Below, piece by piece: positions 5,821 to 13,142 of a DNA stretch of 13,247 bases (positions are counted from its first letter, which is position 1; each line of letters opens with the position of its first letter). The notes under the pieces are model-generated. The model did no database searches and was not told the origin of the DNA. It saw only the letters and a program-made list of their open reading frames with translations. Position numbers and translations under genes: made by a program. The stretch comes from Bacillota bacterium (GTDB lineage: Bacteria; Bacillota; Clostridia; Peptostreptococcales; Anaerovoracaceae), in the NCBI GenBank assembly GCA_017621195.1, contig JAGATO010000147.1:1-13247 (forward strand), written 5' to 3'.

Positions 5821-5875
5821 ATTACGGTCAACGGCTTAGTTCACCGCAAATAGCTAAAATTGCGGTCAACGGCCT
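5821..5875 (+). repeat. Direct repeat and alternative hairpin in the fab leader
   Basis: CGGTCAACGGC occurs at 5825-5835 and again at 5863-5873, each preceded by ATTA or ATTG, at an offset of 38 bases. Between them, ACCGCAA (5843-5849) pairs perfectly with TTGCGGT (5860-5866), and with one mismatch with the upstream copy TTACGGT (5822-5828). The leader RNA could therefore form either of two mutually exclusive hairpins. No terminator U-tract is seen nearby. Confidence 0.5.
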
Positions 5876-5972
5876 GCATTGAAACAAACAGCCCCGTGGC
5901 CACCTTGAAGTTAGGATTAGGCCTTTTCCAAAACCGTGGAGAAGGGAGAGGAACAAAGGAGGACGAAGAATC

Positions 5973-6500
5973 ATGGATGAATTCGGACAGAAATTAAATG
6001 CGCTGCTGGTGGGCATCTATCGCCAGATCAACAAAATCGAAGAAGAATCTCTGAAACAGATCGGTCCCTCCGACCTGTCCATCAGCGAACTTCACCTGCT
6101 GGAAGCCGTGGGGAAGGATCGTAAGAATGGCCGTACCATCAGCGACATCGCTCAGGATCAGGATATCACCCTGCCTTCCGTGACGGCTGCCGTCAATAAG
6201 CTGGCGAAGAAGGGCTACGTGGAAAAGATCAAGGCGGAGCATGATGGTCGCGTCGTCTACGTCAGACTGACCCGGTTGGGCCGGAAGATGGATGCGGGCC
6301 ACCGCTATTTTCACGAAAATATGGTGCGAAATGTGTCCATCGATATGGGCGAGGAAGAAAAGCGGATCCTCATCGAAGGCATTAACAATCTGAGCAAATT
6401 CCTGTACCGGAAGCTGGACGAAATCGAAGAGACCAATGCAAAAAAAGTGGCGGAAGCCATGGCAAAGGTGGAGACGGAAGCTCCCGGCGATACGGAGTAA
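5973..6500 (+). CDS. fabT: MarR-family regulator of fatty-acid synthesis, FabT-type
   Basis: A 175-residue winged-helix repressor, first gene of the fab operon. In streptococci and related bacteria FabT represses fab genes when charged with long-chain acyl-ACP. Seen: an N-terminal dimerisation helix, a helix-turn-helix around residues 55-80 (TISDIAQDQDITLPSVTAAVNKLAKKGYV), the wing DGRVVYVRLTRLGRKM (91-106) with the D..R and LT..G pattern of MarR proteins, and C-terminal dimer helices. A 20-residue acidic/alanine-rich tail extends beyond the usual core. The start is fixed by AAAGGAGG (5955-5962), 10 bases upstream. It is expected to bind the palindrome at 5798-5818. FabT identity rests on position and fold; ligand contacts cannot be checked here. 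Confidence 0.85.
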   Translation: MDEFGQKLNALLVGIYRQINKIEEESLKQIGPSDLSISELHLLEAVGKDRKNGRTISDIAQDQDITLPSVTAAVNKLAKKGYVEKIKAEHDGRVVYVRLTRLGRKMDAGHRYFHENMVRNVSIDMGEEEKRILIEGINNLSKFLYRKLDEIEETNAKKVAEAMAKVETEAPGDTE

Positions 6501-6557
6501 CCGGACAGGGGAAAAAACGGGAGTTAGAGAAACAGCAAGAAAAATGGAGTACTAAGC

Positions 6558-7562
6558 ATGAGCTTTTCAATCATAGGAACGGGGAGCAAGGCTCCCTCAC
6601 AAGTCAAGACCAATGATGACCTGGCGCGGATCATGGATACCAGCGACGAGTGGATCCGATCCAAGACGGGAATTCGGGAGCGGCGGATCCTGGGCGAAGA
6701 AACCATTACAGATCTGGTGGTAGAATCATCGCTGCTGGCGCTGGAAGATGCCGGAGTGCAGCCCAAGGAGCTGGACCTGATCATCTGCGCCACGGTAACG
6801 CCGGACTACATTACGCCGTCCATGGGCTGCGTCCTGCAGCGGCGCATCGGCGCCGTTTGCCCGGCCTTCGATATCAGCGCGGCCTGCGCCGGATTTCTGT
6901 ACGCCTGGGACATCGCTGACGGCTACTTTGCCAGAAAACTTGACAGCAAGATTCTGGTGGTGGGCGCGGAGGCCGTATCGAAGCTGGTGGACTGGCGCGA
7001 CCGAACGACTGCCGTCATCTTCGGCGACGGAGCCGGAGCTGTCGTTCTGGGACGAGGCAACGGTCTGAAAGCCATTCGTCTGAATAACAGAGGCGATGAG
7101 ACGGCGCTATTTGCCAGATACCAGAAGGGAAACTGCCCCATCCGTCGGAGTCAAAACGGCGAAACGGCGGGACATACAACAACGCCCGAAGCCGATGCGG
7201 ACACATTCCTGCACATGGAAGGCCAGAAGGTGTTTCAGTTCGCCGTGTCATCCATGTGCCGCGACCTGAAGAACATCGCGAAACAAGCCGGGATGGAGTT
7301 GGAAGACGTGGACTATGTTCTGCCGCATCAGGCAAACCAGCGCATCATCGACTACGCCATCAGCCGGTTGCCGCTGGCTCCCGAGAAGTATCTGGGAAAC
7401 ATCGCCTACCGGGGGAACACCTCTGCGGCGGCCATTCCCGTGCTGCTGGACGAATTTCGCAGAAAGGGCCAGTTCCGAAAAGGAGACATTCTGGCGTTTA
7501 CGTCCTTCGGGGCGGGGCTGACCTCGGCAGCGGCCATCCTGGAATGGGATAAGGAAGAGTGA
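6558..7562 (+). CDS. fabH: 3-oxoacyl-ACP synthase III (chain initiation)
   Basis: Condenses acetyl-CoA (or a branched acyl-CoA) with malonyl-ACP to start each fatty-acid chain. The protein has 334 residues, close to the family norm. The catalytic triad is present: Cys110 in DISAACAGFLYAWD, His257 in PHQANQR (256-262) and Asn287 in YRGNTSAA. The N-terminal TNDDLARIMDTSDEWIRSKT block and C-terminal FGAGLTSAAAILEW are typical. A four-residue tail, DKEE, follows the usual end. GGAG at 6546-6549 lies 8 bases before the ATG. The gene starts 57 bases after fabT. Its stop codon lies inside the first unit of a 19-bp tandem repeat, and acpP follows only after a long 244-base spacer. Confidence 0.96.
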   Translation: MSFSIIGTGSKAPSQVKTNDDLARIMDTSDEWIRSKTGIRERRILGEETITDLVVESSLLALEDAGVQPKELDLIICATVTPDYITPSMGCVLQRRIGAVCPAFDISAACAGFLYAWDIADGYFARKLDSKILVVGAEAVSKLVDWRDRTTAVIFGDGAGAVVLGRGNGLKAIRLNNRGDETALFARYQKGNCPIRRSQNGETAGHTTTPEADADTFLHMEGQKVFQFAVSSMCRDLKNIAKQAGMELEDVDYVLPHQANQRIIDYAISRLPLAPEKYLGNIAYRGNTSAAAIPVLLDEFRRKGQFRKGDILAFTSFGAGLTSAAAILEWDKEE

Positions 7563-7620
7563 GGCGCGAGACGAAGAGTGAGGCTCGAAACGAAGCGTGA
7601 GGCGCGATACGAAGAGTGAG
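7559..7620 (+). repeat. 19-bp tandem repeat, three copies plus a partial one
   Basis: The units are GTGAGGCGCGAGACGAAGA (7559-7577), GTGAGGCTCGAAACGAAGC (7578-7596) and GTGAGGCGCGATACGAAGA (7597-7615), then GTGAG (7616-7620). The first unit carries the fabH stop codon. Units differ at only two to four positions, so the duplication looks fairly recent or maintained. No function is known. Confidence 0.9.
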
Positions 7621-7659
7621 CTGGAAAACGCAGTGACATCGTTGGCGGCGCTGTGGGCA

Positions 7660-7781
7660 GCTGTGATCGGGAAAGACCGCACAGCCCGCAGAAAGCGATC
7701 GCCATGAGATAAAGGGCGGCGGAGGCCGCACACAAATCAGCGGCGTGAGCCGCATACCAAAAGATCGGTGGCGAAGCCGCC
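7660..7781 (+). other. Serial hairpins in the fabH-acpP spacer
   Basis: Four stems follow the tandem repeat. The first pairs GCTGTG (7660-7665) and CGG (7668-7670) with CCGCACAGC (7677-7685). Three short ones then share one design: GCGGC-GGAG-GCCGC (7716-7729), GCGGC-GTGA-GCCGC (7740-7753) and GGTGGC-GAA-GCCGCC (7767-7781, one G-T pair), starting 24 to 28 bases apart. None has a U-tract. They end 14 bases before the acpP ribosome binding site and may stabilise or process the mRNA so that acpP is made in excess. Confidence 0.55.
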
Positions 7782-7806
7782 GTCAGGAAAAACGGAGGAA
7801 ACGAAC

Positions 7807-8031
7807 ATGAGCACATTTGAAAGAGTAGTGAAGATTTTGGTCGAAGCCAAGGATTGTGACGAAGCCAAGATCAAGATGGAAAGCACCTGGGCTGATCTGG
7901 AACTGGATTCCCTGGATACCGTGGAACTGGTCATGAATCTGGAGGACGAATTCGGAATTCAGCTGGAAATGAATGAGAATCTGAAGACCGTAGGCGATGT
8001 CGTCGAAGCCATCGACGCACAGCTGGCATAA
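7807..8031 (+). CDS. acpP: Acyl carrier protein
   Basis: A 74-residue acidic helical carrier that holds growing acyl chains on a 4'-phosphopantetheine arm. The attachment serine is Ser35 in DLELDSLDTVEL, the standard ACP site (DSL followed by acidic residue and V-E). Helix II and the C-terminal VGDVVEAIDAQL helix fit the family, as does the length. The ATG at 7807 is chosen over an in-frame upstream ATG at 7768 because GGAGGAAA (7795 onward) precedes it and the upstream part (MAKPPSGKTEETN) lies in hairpin DNA and is not ACP-like. The long structured spacer upstream sets it apart from the tightly packed downstream genes. fabK begins 19 bases after its stop. Confidence 0.96.
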   Translation: MSTFERVVKILVEAKDCDEAKIKMESTWADLELDSLDTVELVMNLEDEFGIQLEMNENLKTVGDVVEAIDAQLA

Positions 8032-8050
8032 ATCATAAGGAGAAACAACC

Positions 8051-9001
8051 ATGATTAAAACACCGATTTGTGAATTGTTAGGAATTCAATATCCCGTATT
8101 CCAGGGCGGTATGGCATGGATCGCTGACGCAGAACTGGCTGCTGCCGTATCCAACGCCGGTGGCTTAGGTATCATCTCCGCCATGAACGCTGACGGAGAA
8201 TGGCTGCGAAAGGAGATTCAAAAGGCAAAGACGCTGACGGATCGGCCTTTCGGTGTCAACATCATGCTGATGAGCCCTCACGTCGAGGAGGTAGCGAAGA
8301 TCGTTGTTGAGGAAAAGGTACCTGTGGTCACTACAGGTGCCGGAAATCCCTCCAAGTACATCCCCGGCTGGAAGGAAGCCGGAATCAAAGTCATCCCCGT
8401 CGTAGCGTCGACCGGCGTAGCGAAGCTGGTGGAACGCAGCGGGGCAACCGCCGTCATCGCCGAGGGCGGCGAATCCGGCGGTCACGTGGGCGAAATCACC
8501 ACCATGGCTCTGGTTCCTCAGGTCTGCGATGCGGTGAAGATTCCCGTCATTGCAGCGGGAGGCATCGGTGACGGACGCGGCATTGCCGCTGCCTTCATGC
8601 TGGGCGCCATCGGCGTCCAGATGGGAACGCGGTTCCTGGTGGCGAAGGAATGCAACGTCCACGAGGTCTACAAGAAAAAGATTCTGCAGGCAAAGGACAT
8701 CGATACCATGACCACCGGAAAGCGCCTGGGTCATCCCGTCCGTGCGCTGAAAACCCCCTTTGCCAGAGAATTTCTGAAAATGGAATACAACAGCAATGTA
8801 ACCGATCAGGAGCTGGAAGCCTTCGGTGCCGGATCCCTGCGGGCTGCTGCTGTGCTGGGCGATGAGAAGAAGGGCAGCTTTATGTCCGGACAGATCGCAG
8901 GTCTGGTCAAGAAGGAACAGACGGCACAGGAGATCATCGAAGAGATCTTCACCGAAGCGGAAGAGATCCTGGGCGAAGCCGACCTCTGTATCATCAAGTA
9001 G
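8051..9001 (+). CDS. fabK: Enoyl-ACP reductase, FMN-dependent FabK type
   Basis: Reduces trans-2-enoyl-ACP to acyl-ACP with NAD(P)H through FMN, the last step of each elongation cycle. The protein has 316 residues with the nitronate-monooxygenase TIM-barrel fold. Seen: YPVFQGGMAWIADAELAAAV near the N-terminus, NAGGLGIIS (35-43), GVNIMLM, the putative catalytic His145 in GGESGGHVGE, and the FMN-phosphate site in VIAAGGIGDGRGIAAA and GVQMGTRF. There is no Cys-rich tail. AAGGAG (8037-8042) lies 8 bases before the ATG, and the stop codon TAG overlaps the ribosome binding site of fabD. FabK enzymes are unrelated to FabI and are known to be insensitive to triclosan. Confidence 0.95.
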   Translation: MIKTPICELLGIQYPVFQGGMAWIADAELAAAVSNAGGLGIISAMNADGEWLRKEIQKAKTLTDRPFGVNIMLMSPHVEEVAKIVVEEKVPVVTTGAGNPSKYIPGWKEAGIKVIPVVASTGVAKLVERSGATAVIAEGGESGGHVGEITTMALVPQVCDAVKIPVIAAGGIGDGRGIAAAFMLGAIGVQMGTRFLVAKECNVHEVYKKKILQAKDIDTMTTGKRLGHPVRALKTPFAREFLKMEYNSNVTDQELEAFGAGSLRAAAVLGDEKKGSFMSGQIAGLVKKEQTAQEIIEEIFTEAEEILGEADLCIIK

Positions 9002-9013
9002 GAGGAGCCGCAG

Positions 9014-9937
9014 ATGGGAAAGATTGCATTTGTATTTTCCGGTCAGGGATCCCAGTATCCCGGCATGGGAAAGACCATCCGGGAAGCGTCGGAAGTGGCG
9101 AAAGCCGTCTTTCGTGTCAGCGAAGACAAGCGCCCCGGAACGACAGCTCAGTGCTTTGAAGGAACGAAGGAAGAACTGGCTCTCACCGTAAACACCCAGC
9201 CCTGCCTCTACACCGTGGATCTGGCCATCGCCGAAGCGGTAAAGGAAAGCGGCATCGTGCCCGATGCCGTGGCCGGATTCTCTCTGGGAGAAGTGGCGGC
9301 ACTGACCTTCAGCGGCGTCATGAGCCGGGAGGAAGGGTTCGAGCTGGTGATACAGCGGGGTCGTCTGATGAACGATGCTGCTCAGGCCAATCCCGGCGCC
9401 ATGGCCGCCGTCATGCGGCTGACGCCGGAGCAGGTCACGGACCTGGCAGGCGAGTTCGACGTCTGGCCGGTGAACTATAACAGCCCGCTGCAGACGGTGG
9501 TTGCCGGAACGGAGAACAGGATGCCTGACTTTTTGGCGGCGGTGAAGGCGCAGAAGGGCATGGCCGTTCCTCTGAAGGTCAGCGGAGCCTTCCACAGTCC
9601 CTGCATGGCTCCGGCCTCCGAAGGACTGAAGGAAGCGCTGAAGAGCGTAACGTACGACCGCGGCTGGTGTCCGGTGTATGCTAACGCCACAGCGAAGCCG
9701 TATCCCCAGGACCCAAAGGAGGCCAAGGAGCTGACGGCTCTCCAGGTCAAATCACCGGTGCAGTGGCAGAAGACCATCGAGACTATGGTGGAAGAAGGTT
9801 TTACCACCTTCATCGAGGTGGGCGCCGGAAAGACGCTGACCGGATTGATCCAGAAAATTGCGCCGCAGGTAACGGCGATTCACATAGAAAACGCAGAAGA
9901 CTTAGAGAAGGAAGAACTCCATGAGCTTAGAAAATAA
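9014..9937 (+). CDS. fabD: Malonyl-CoA:ACP transacylase
   Basis: Transfers the malonyl group from CoA to ACP, supplying extender units to FabH and FabF. The protein has 307 residues with the usual alpha/beta-hydrolase-like core. Motifs: GQGSQYPGMG at 10-19, the nucleophile Ser90 in GFSLGE (88-93; GHSLGE in E. coli), Arg115 in QRGRLM that would bind the malonyl carboxylate, and His194 in GAFHSP. The Shine-Dalgarno AGGAGG (9000-9005) overlaps the fabK stop, and the 3' end overlaps fabG by 17 bases, both signs of translational coupling. Confidence 0.96.
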   Translation: MGKIAFVFSGQGSQYPGMGKTIREASEVAKAVFRVSEDKRPGTTAQCFEGTKEELALTVNTQPCLYTVDLAIAEAVKESGIVPDAVAGFSLGEVAALTFSGVMSREEGFELVIQRGRLMNDAAQANPGAMAAVMRLTPEQVTDLAGEFDVWPVNYNSPLQTVVAGTENRMPDFLAAVKAQKGMAVPLKVSGAFHSPCMAPASEGLKEALKSVTYDRGWCPVYANATAKPYPQDPKEAKELTALQVKSPVQWQKTIETMVEEGFTTFIEVGAGKTLTGLIQKIAPQVTAIHIENAEDLEKEELHELRK

Positions 9938-10664
9938 AATCGCTCTCATTACGGGAGCCTCCCGGGGCATCGGCAGGGCCATCGCGCTGGTCATGGCCCG
10001 ACAGGGAGCCGATATCGCTGTGATCTACAGCGGAAATCAGCAGGCGGCAGAAGAAACGGTGCAGGAGATCCGAGCACTGGGACGCCGGGCGGAGCACTTT
10101 CGCTGCAACGTGGCCGACTTTTCGGAAACGGCTGCCACGGTGAAGGAAGTGACGAAGCAGTTCGGCACCATCGATATTCTGGTCAATAACGCCGGAATCA
10201 CCCGGGACGGTCTGATCCTGATGATGAAAGAACAGGATTTCGACGACGTCATCGCCACCAATCTGAAGGGAGCGTTCAACATGACGCGCCACGTCAGCGG
10301 CGTCATGCTGCGTAAAAAGGCCGGACGCATCATTAACATCAGCTCTGTGTCCGGTATGATGGGAAATGGCGGTCAGGCCAATTATGCGGCGGCCAAGGCC
10401 GGTTTGATCGGACTGACCAAGACCACCGCCAAGGAGCTGGCTTCGAGAAACATCACCTGCAACGCCATCGCTCCCGGCTTTGTAGAGACCGACATGGCAA
10501 AGAAGCTGGGCGAGGAAACGCTGGCTTCCGCTGCAAAAGCCATCCCTCTGGGACGGCTGGGAAAGCCGGAGGACATCGCCAATACCGCAGTGTTCCTGGC
10601 CAGCGACAGTGCCGCCTACATCACCGGCGAGGTGATCAAGGTGGACGGCGGATTATACATTTGA
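9921..10664 (+). CDS. fabG: 3-oxoacyl-ACP reductase
   Basis: NADPH-dependent reductase of the short-chain dehydrogenase family that turns 3-ketoacyl-ACP into 3-hydroxyacyl-ACP. The protein has 247 residues, the standard length. Cofactor loop TGASRGIG at 11-18, NNAG at 89-92, and the catalytic set Ser142, Tyr155 and Lys159 (NYAAAKAG). PGFVETDM at 185-192 and a VDGG(LY)I C-terminus are typical of FabG. The start lies 17 bases inside fabD, with AAGGAAG (9908-9914) in front, so translation is probably coupled. The next gene starts 33 bases later, after a strong GGGGGAGGA site. Confidence 0.96.
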   Translation: MSLENKIALITGASRGIGRAIALVMARQGADIAVIYSGNQQAAEETVQEIRALGRRAEHFRCNVADFSETAATVKEVTKQFGTIDILVNNAGITRDGLILMMKEQDFDDVIATNLKGAFNMTRHVSGVMLRKKAGRIINISSVSGMMGNGGQANYAAAKAGLIGLTKTTAKELASRNITCNAIAPGFVETDMAKKLGEETLASAAKAIPLGRLGKPEDIANTAVFLASDSAAYITGEVIKVDGGLYI

Positions 10665-10697
10665 GAAGGCGACGCAGAGGCGTCGGGGGAGGACGTT

Positions 10698-11834
10698 ATG
10701 TTTGAATGGAACGGAAGGGGACTTTCCATCGGTGACCTTCATGTCACCGCTCCCATCGTGCAGGGCGGCATGGGTGTCGGGATTTCCGGATACCGACTGG
10801 CGGCAGCCGTCGCCAACGAAGGCGGCATCGGCGTTATCTCTGCCGTAGGATTGGGGTATATGGGAAAAACGCTGGAGGACGAAGGCTTGAAGGCTCTGGC
10901 GAAAGCCGGAACAGAGGTGAGAAATATCACAGCCATGCGTCAGGAGGTCCGCAGGGCCAGAGCGCTGACCAGGGGCGTCATCGGCGTCAACATCATGGTA
11001 GCGATTACGGAATTCATGGAAATGGCAAAGGCCGCCGTGGAAGAAGGAGTGGACGTGATCTTCGCCGGAGCGGGATTGCCGCTGAATCTTCCGAAGGTAC
11101 TGACGGAAGGCAGCCACACCAAGCTGGTACCCATCGTATCTTCGGCTAAGGCGGCGAAGCTGATCGCCAAACGGTGGATGACCACCTACGGCTATGCGCC
11201 GGACGGTTTCGTGCTGGAAGGCCCCAAGGCCGGCGGCCATCTGGGCTTTTCGAGAGAACAGATCGACGACCCTGACTATCAGCTGGAAGCGCTGGTGGGA
11301 CCGGTGGTGGAAGAAGCGCGGCGCATCGGAGAAGAAGCGGGAAAGACCATTCCCGTCATCGCCGGAGGCGGCATATTCACCGGAGAGGACATTGCGGATA
11401 TGCTGGATCGCGGAGCGTCCGGCGTGCAGATGGCCACCCGGTTTGTGGCCACGGAGGAATGCGACGCTGACACGGCGTTCAAACAGGCCTACGTGGACTG
11501 TAAGAAAGAGGACATCGGGATCATCACCAGTCCCGTGGGTCTGCCGGGCCGCGCCCTGATCAACTCCTTTTTGAAGGAAGCGAAGGAAGGGCTGCGTCAT
11601 CCCAAAAACTGTCCGCGCCACTGCATCACCACCTGCAAGGGGATGGAAGCGCCGTACTGCATTTCGTCGGCGCTGATCAACGCCTGTTTCGGCAAGCTGA
11701 ACAGCGGATTCGCTTTCATCGGAGCCAACGGCTACCGGGTGGATCGGATCATCACGGTTCACGAGCTGTTTGAAGAGCTGGGCGAGGGATTCCGTAGGGC
11801 ACAGGCCGCAAAGAACGGTCAGGCCGTTCTGTAA
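10698..11834 (+). CDS. fabX: FabX-like flavin/Fe-S enzyme (nitronate-monooxygenase fold), candidate unsaturated-fatty-acid synthase
   Basis: A 378-residue protein with the same barrel as FabK but clearly distinct: QGGMGVGISGYRLAAAVANE (22-41), GVISAVGLGYMG, GAGLPLNLP (124-132), the putative catalytic His181 in EGPKAGGHLGF, FMN site VIAGGGIFTGEDIADML and GVQMATRFVATEECDA. A C-terminal segment absent from FabK holds Cys305, Cys309, Cys313, Cys321 and Cys330 (CPRHCITTCKG...YC), followed by GANGYRVDRIITVHELFEEL. This layout matches my recollection of Helicobacter FabX, an FMN and [4Fe-4S] enzyme that forms the cis-3 double bond in decenoyl-ACP. It would usually be labelled nitronate monooxygenase; its place between fabG and fabF argues for a lipid role. 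Function is inferred. The start follows GGGGGAGGA (10685-10693). Confidence 0.75.
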   Translation: MFEWNGRGLSIGDLHVTAPIVQGGMGVGISGYRLAAAVANEGGIGVISAVGLGYMGKTLEDEGLKALAKAGTEVRNITAMRQEVRRARALTRGVIGVNIMVAITEFMEMAKAAVEEGVDVIFAGAGLPLNLPKVLTEGSHTKLVPIVSSAKAAKLIAKRWMTTYGYAPDGFVLEGPKAGGHLGFSREQIDDPDYQLEALVGPVVEEARRIGEEAGKTIPVIAGGGIFTGEDIADMLDRGASGVQMATRFVATEECDADTAFKQAYVDCKKEDIGIITSPVGLPGRALINSFLKEAKEGLRHPKNCPRHCITTCKGMEAPYCISSALINACFGKLNSGFAFIGANGYRVDRIITVHELFEELGEGFRRAQAAKNGQAVL

Positions 11835-11849
11835 AGGAGGAAAATCACA

Positions 11850-13106
11850 ATGAAACGAGTCGTAGTCACAGGACTGGGAGCCGTGACTCCCGTGGGAAAC
11901 GATGTGGAAACGTTCTGGAACAACGTCACATCCGGCGTCTGCGGGATCGGTCCCATCACCAGATTCGATACCACCGATTACAAAGTAAAGATCGCGGCGG
12001 AAGTGAAGGAGTTCGATCCGCTGCTCTACATGGATAAAAGCGAAGCCAGAAAGGAAGACCTGTTCAGCCAGTACGCGGTAGCTGCCACGTCTCAGGCCAT
12101 GGAGGACAGCGGTCTGTGCGCTTCCGACGATGAGCGGGAAGGAAACATCGATTCGGAGCGGCTGGGCGTCTACATCGGTTCGGGAACCGGCGGTATGACC
12201 ACCTTCCTGACGGAGAGCGACAAGCTGCATAACAGCGGTCCCCGACGCATCTCTCCCTTCTTCATTCCCATGATGATCGGCAATATGGCCACGGGCAACG
12301 TGGCCATCCGGTTCCACGCGCAGGGCCCCACCCTGCCGGTGGTCACCGCCTGTGCCACCTCCACCAACGCCATCGGGGAGGCGTTCCGCGCTATCAAGCA
12401 CGGTTACGCCGACGCCATCATCGCCGGAGGAACGGAGGCTACCATCGTAACGCTGGCGGTTGCCGGATTTACCAACTGCATGGCCCTGACTCAGAGGAAC
12501 GATCCTGCATCGGCTTCCATTCCCTTCGACAAGAGGCGTGACGGCTTCGTCATGGGCGAAGGAGCGGCGATTCTGGTGTTGGAAGAATACGAACACGCCG
12601 TTGCCCGGGGAGCGAAGATCTACGCAGAGCTGGTCGGTTACGGAAACACCTGCGACGCTCATCACATGACGGCGCCCCATCCGGAAGGAAAGTGCGCCGC
12701 CCGGGCCATCCGTCAGGCGATGGAAGAGGCCAATGCATGGGACGTGGAGGGACAGGCCATCTACCTGAACGCCCACGGAACCAGTACGCCTCTGAACGAC
12801 AAGGGTGAAACGAAGGCCATCAAGACGGCGCTGGGAGAGGAGAAGGCGTATCAGATTCACGTCAGCTCCACCAAGTCCATGACGGGTCACATGCTGGGAG
12901 CAGCCGGTGCAGTGGAAGCTCTGGCTACGGTACTGGCGCTGAAAAACGGCGTCGTTCCGCCCACCATCGGCTACGAAGAGCCGGATCCGGAGTGCGATCT
13001 GGACATCACGCCCAACGTGAAGGTGGAAGCGGAGTTGGAGCTGGGTCTGTCCACGTCCCTGGGCTTCGGCGGCCACAACGGCTGCCTGGCATTCCGGCGG
13101 ATCTGA
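11850..13106 (+). CDS. fabF: 3-oxoacyl-ACP synthase II (chain elongation)
   Basis: Condenses acyl-ACP with malonyl-ACP in each elongation round; FabF/FabB enzymes also determine whether a cis-3 intermediate is carried on to long unsaturated chains. The protein has 418 residues, the usual length. The catalytic triad is Cys168 in VTACATSTNAIG, His309 in NAHGTSTPLND and His347 in KSMTGHMLGAAGA. The gating loop GFGGHN (405-410) is typical of FabF. AGGAGG (11835-11840) directly follows the preceding stop codon, with the ATG 9 bases further on. It is followed after 36 bases by accB. Confidence 0.97.
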   Translation: MKRVVVTGLGAVTPVGNDVETFWNNVTSGVCGIGPITRFDTTDYKVKIAAEVKEFDPLLYMDKSEARKEDLFSQYAVAATSQAMEDSGLCASDDEREGNIDSERLGVYIGSGTGGMTTFLTESDKLHNSGPRRISPFFIPMMIGNMATGNVAIRFHAQGPTLPVVTACATSTNAIGEAFRAIKHGYADAIIAGGTEATIVTLAVAGFTNCMALTQRNDPASASIPFDKRRDGFVMGEGAAILVLEEYEHAVARGAKIYAELVGYGNTCDAHHMTAPHPEGKCAARAIRQAMEEANAWDVEGQAIYLNAHGTSTPLNDKGETKAIKTALGEEKAYQIHVSSTKSMTGHMLGAAGAVEALATVLALKNGVVPPTIGYEEPDPECDLDITPNVKVEAELELGLSTSLGFGGHNGCLAFRRI

Positions 13107-13142
13107 GGCCGAAGCAAACCGAAATTGGAGGAACAGCAGTTC

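Noticed and set aside
7563..7806. Internal promoter for acpP
   Set aside because: No TATAAT-like box with a suitable -35 partner was found in this GC-rich spacer.
8165..9595. 476-codon minus-strand open frame opposite fabK and fabD
   Set aside because: Shadow of the plus-strand genes: low-complexity, His- and Arg-rich, no domain, and it spans two coding genes.
10698..11834. Nitronate monooxygenase as the function of the second flavoprotein
   Set aside because: The fold is shared, but the Cys-rich segment, the GANGYRVD tail and the position inside a fab operon fit a FabX-type lipid enzyme better than nitroalkane detoxification.
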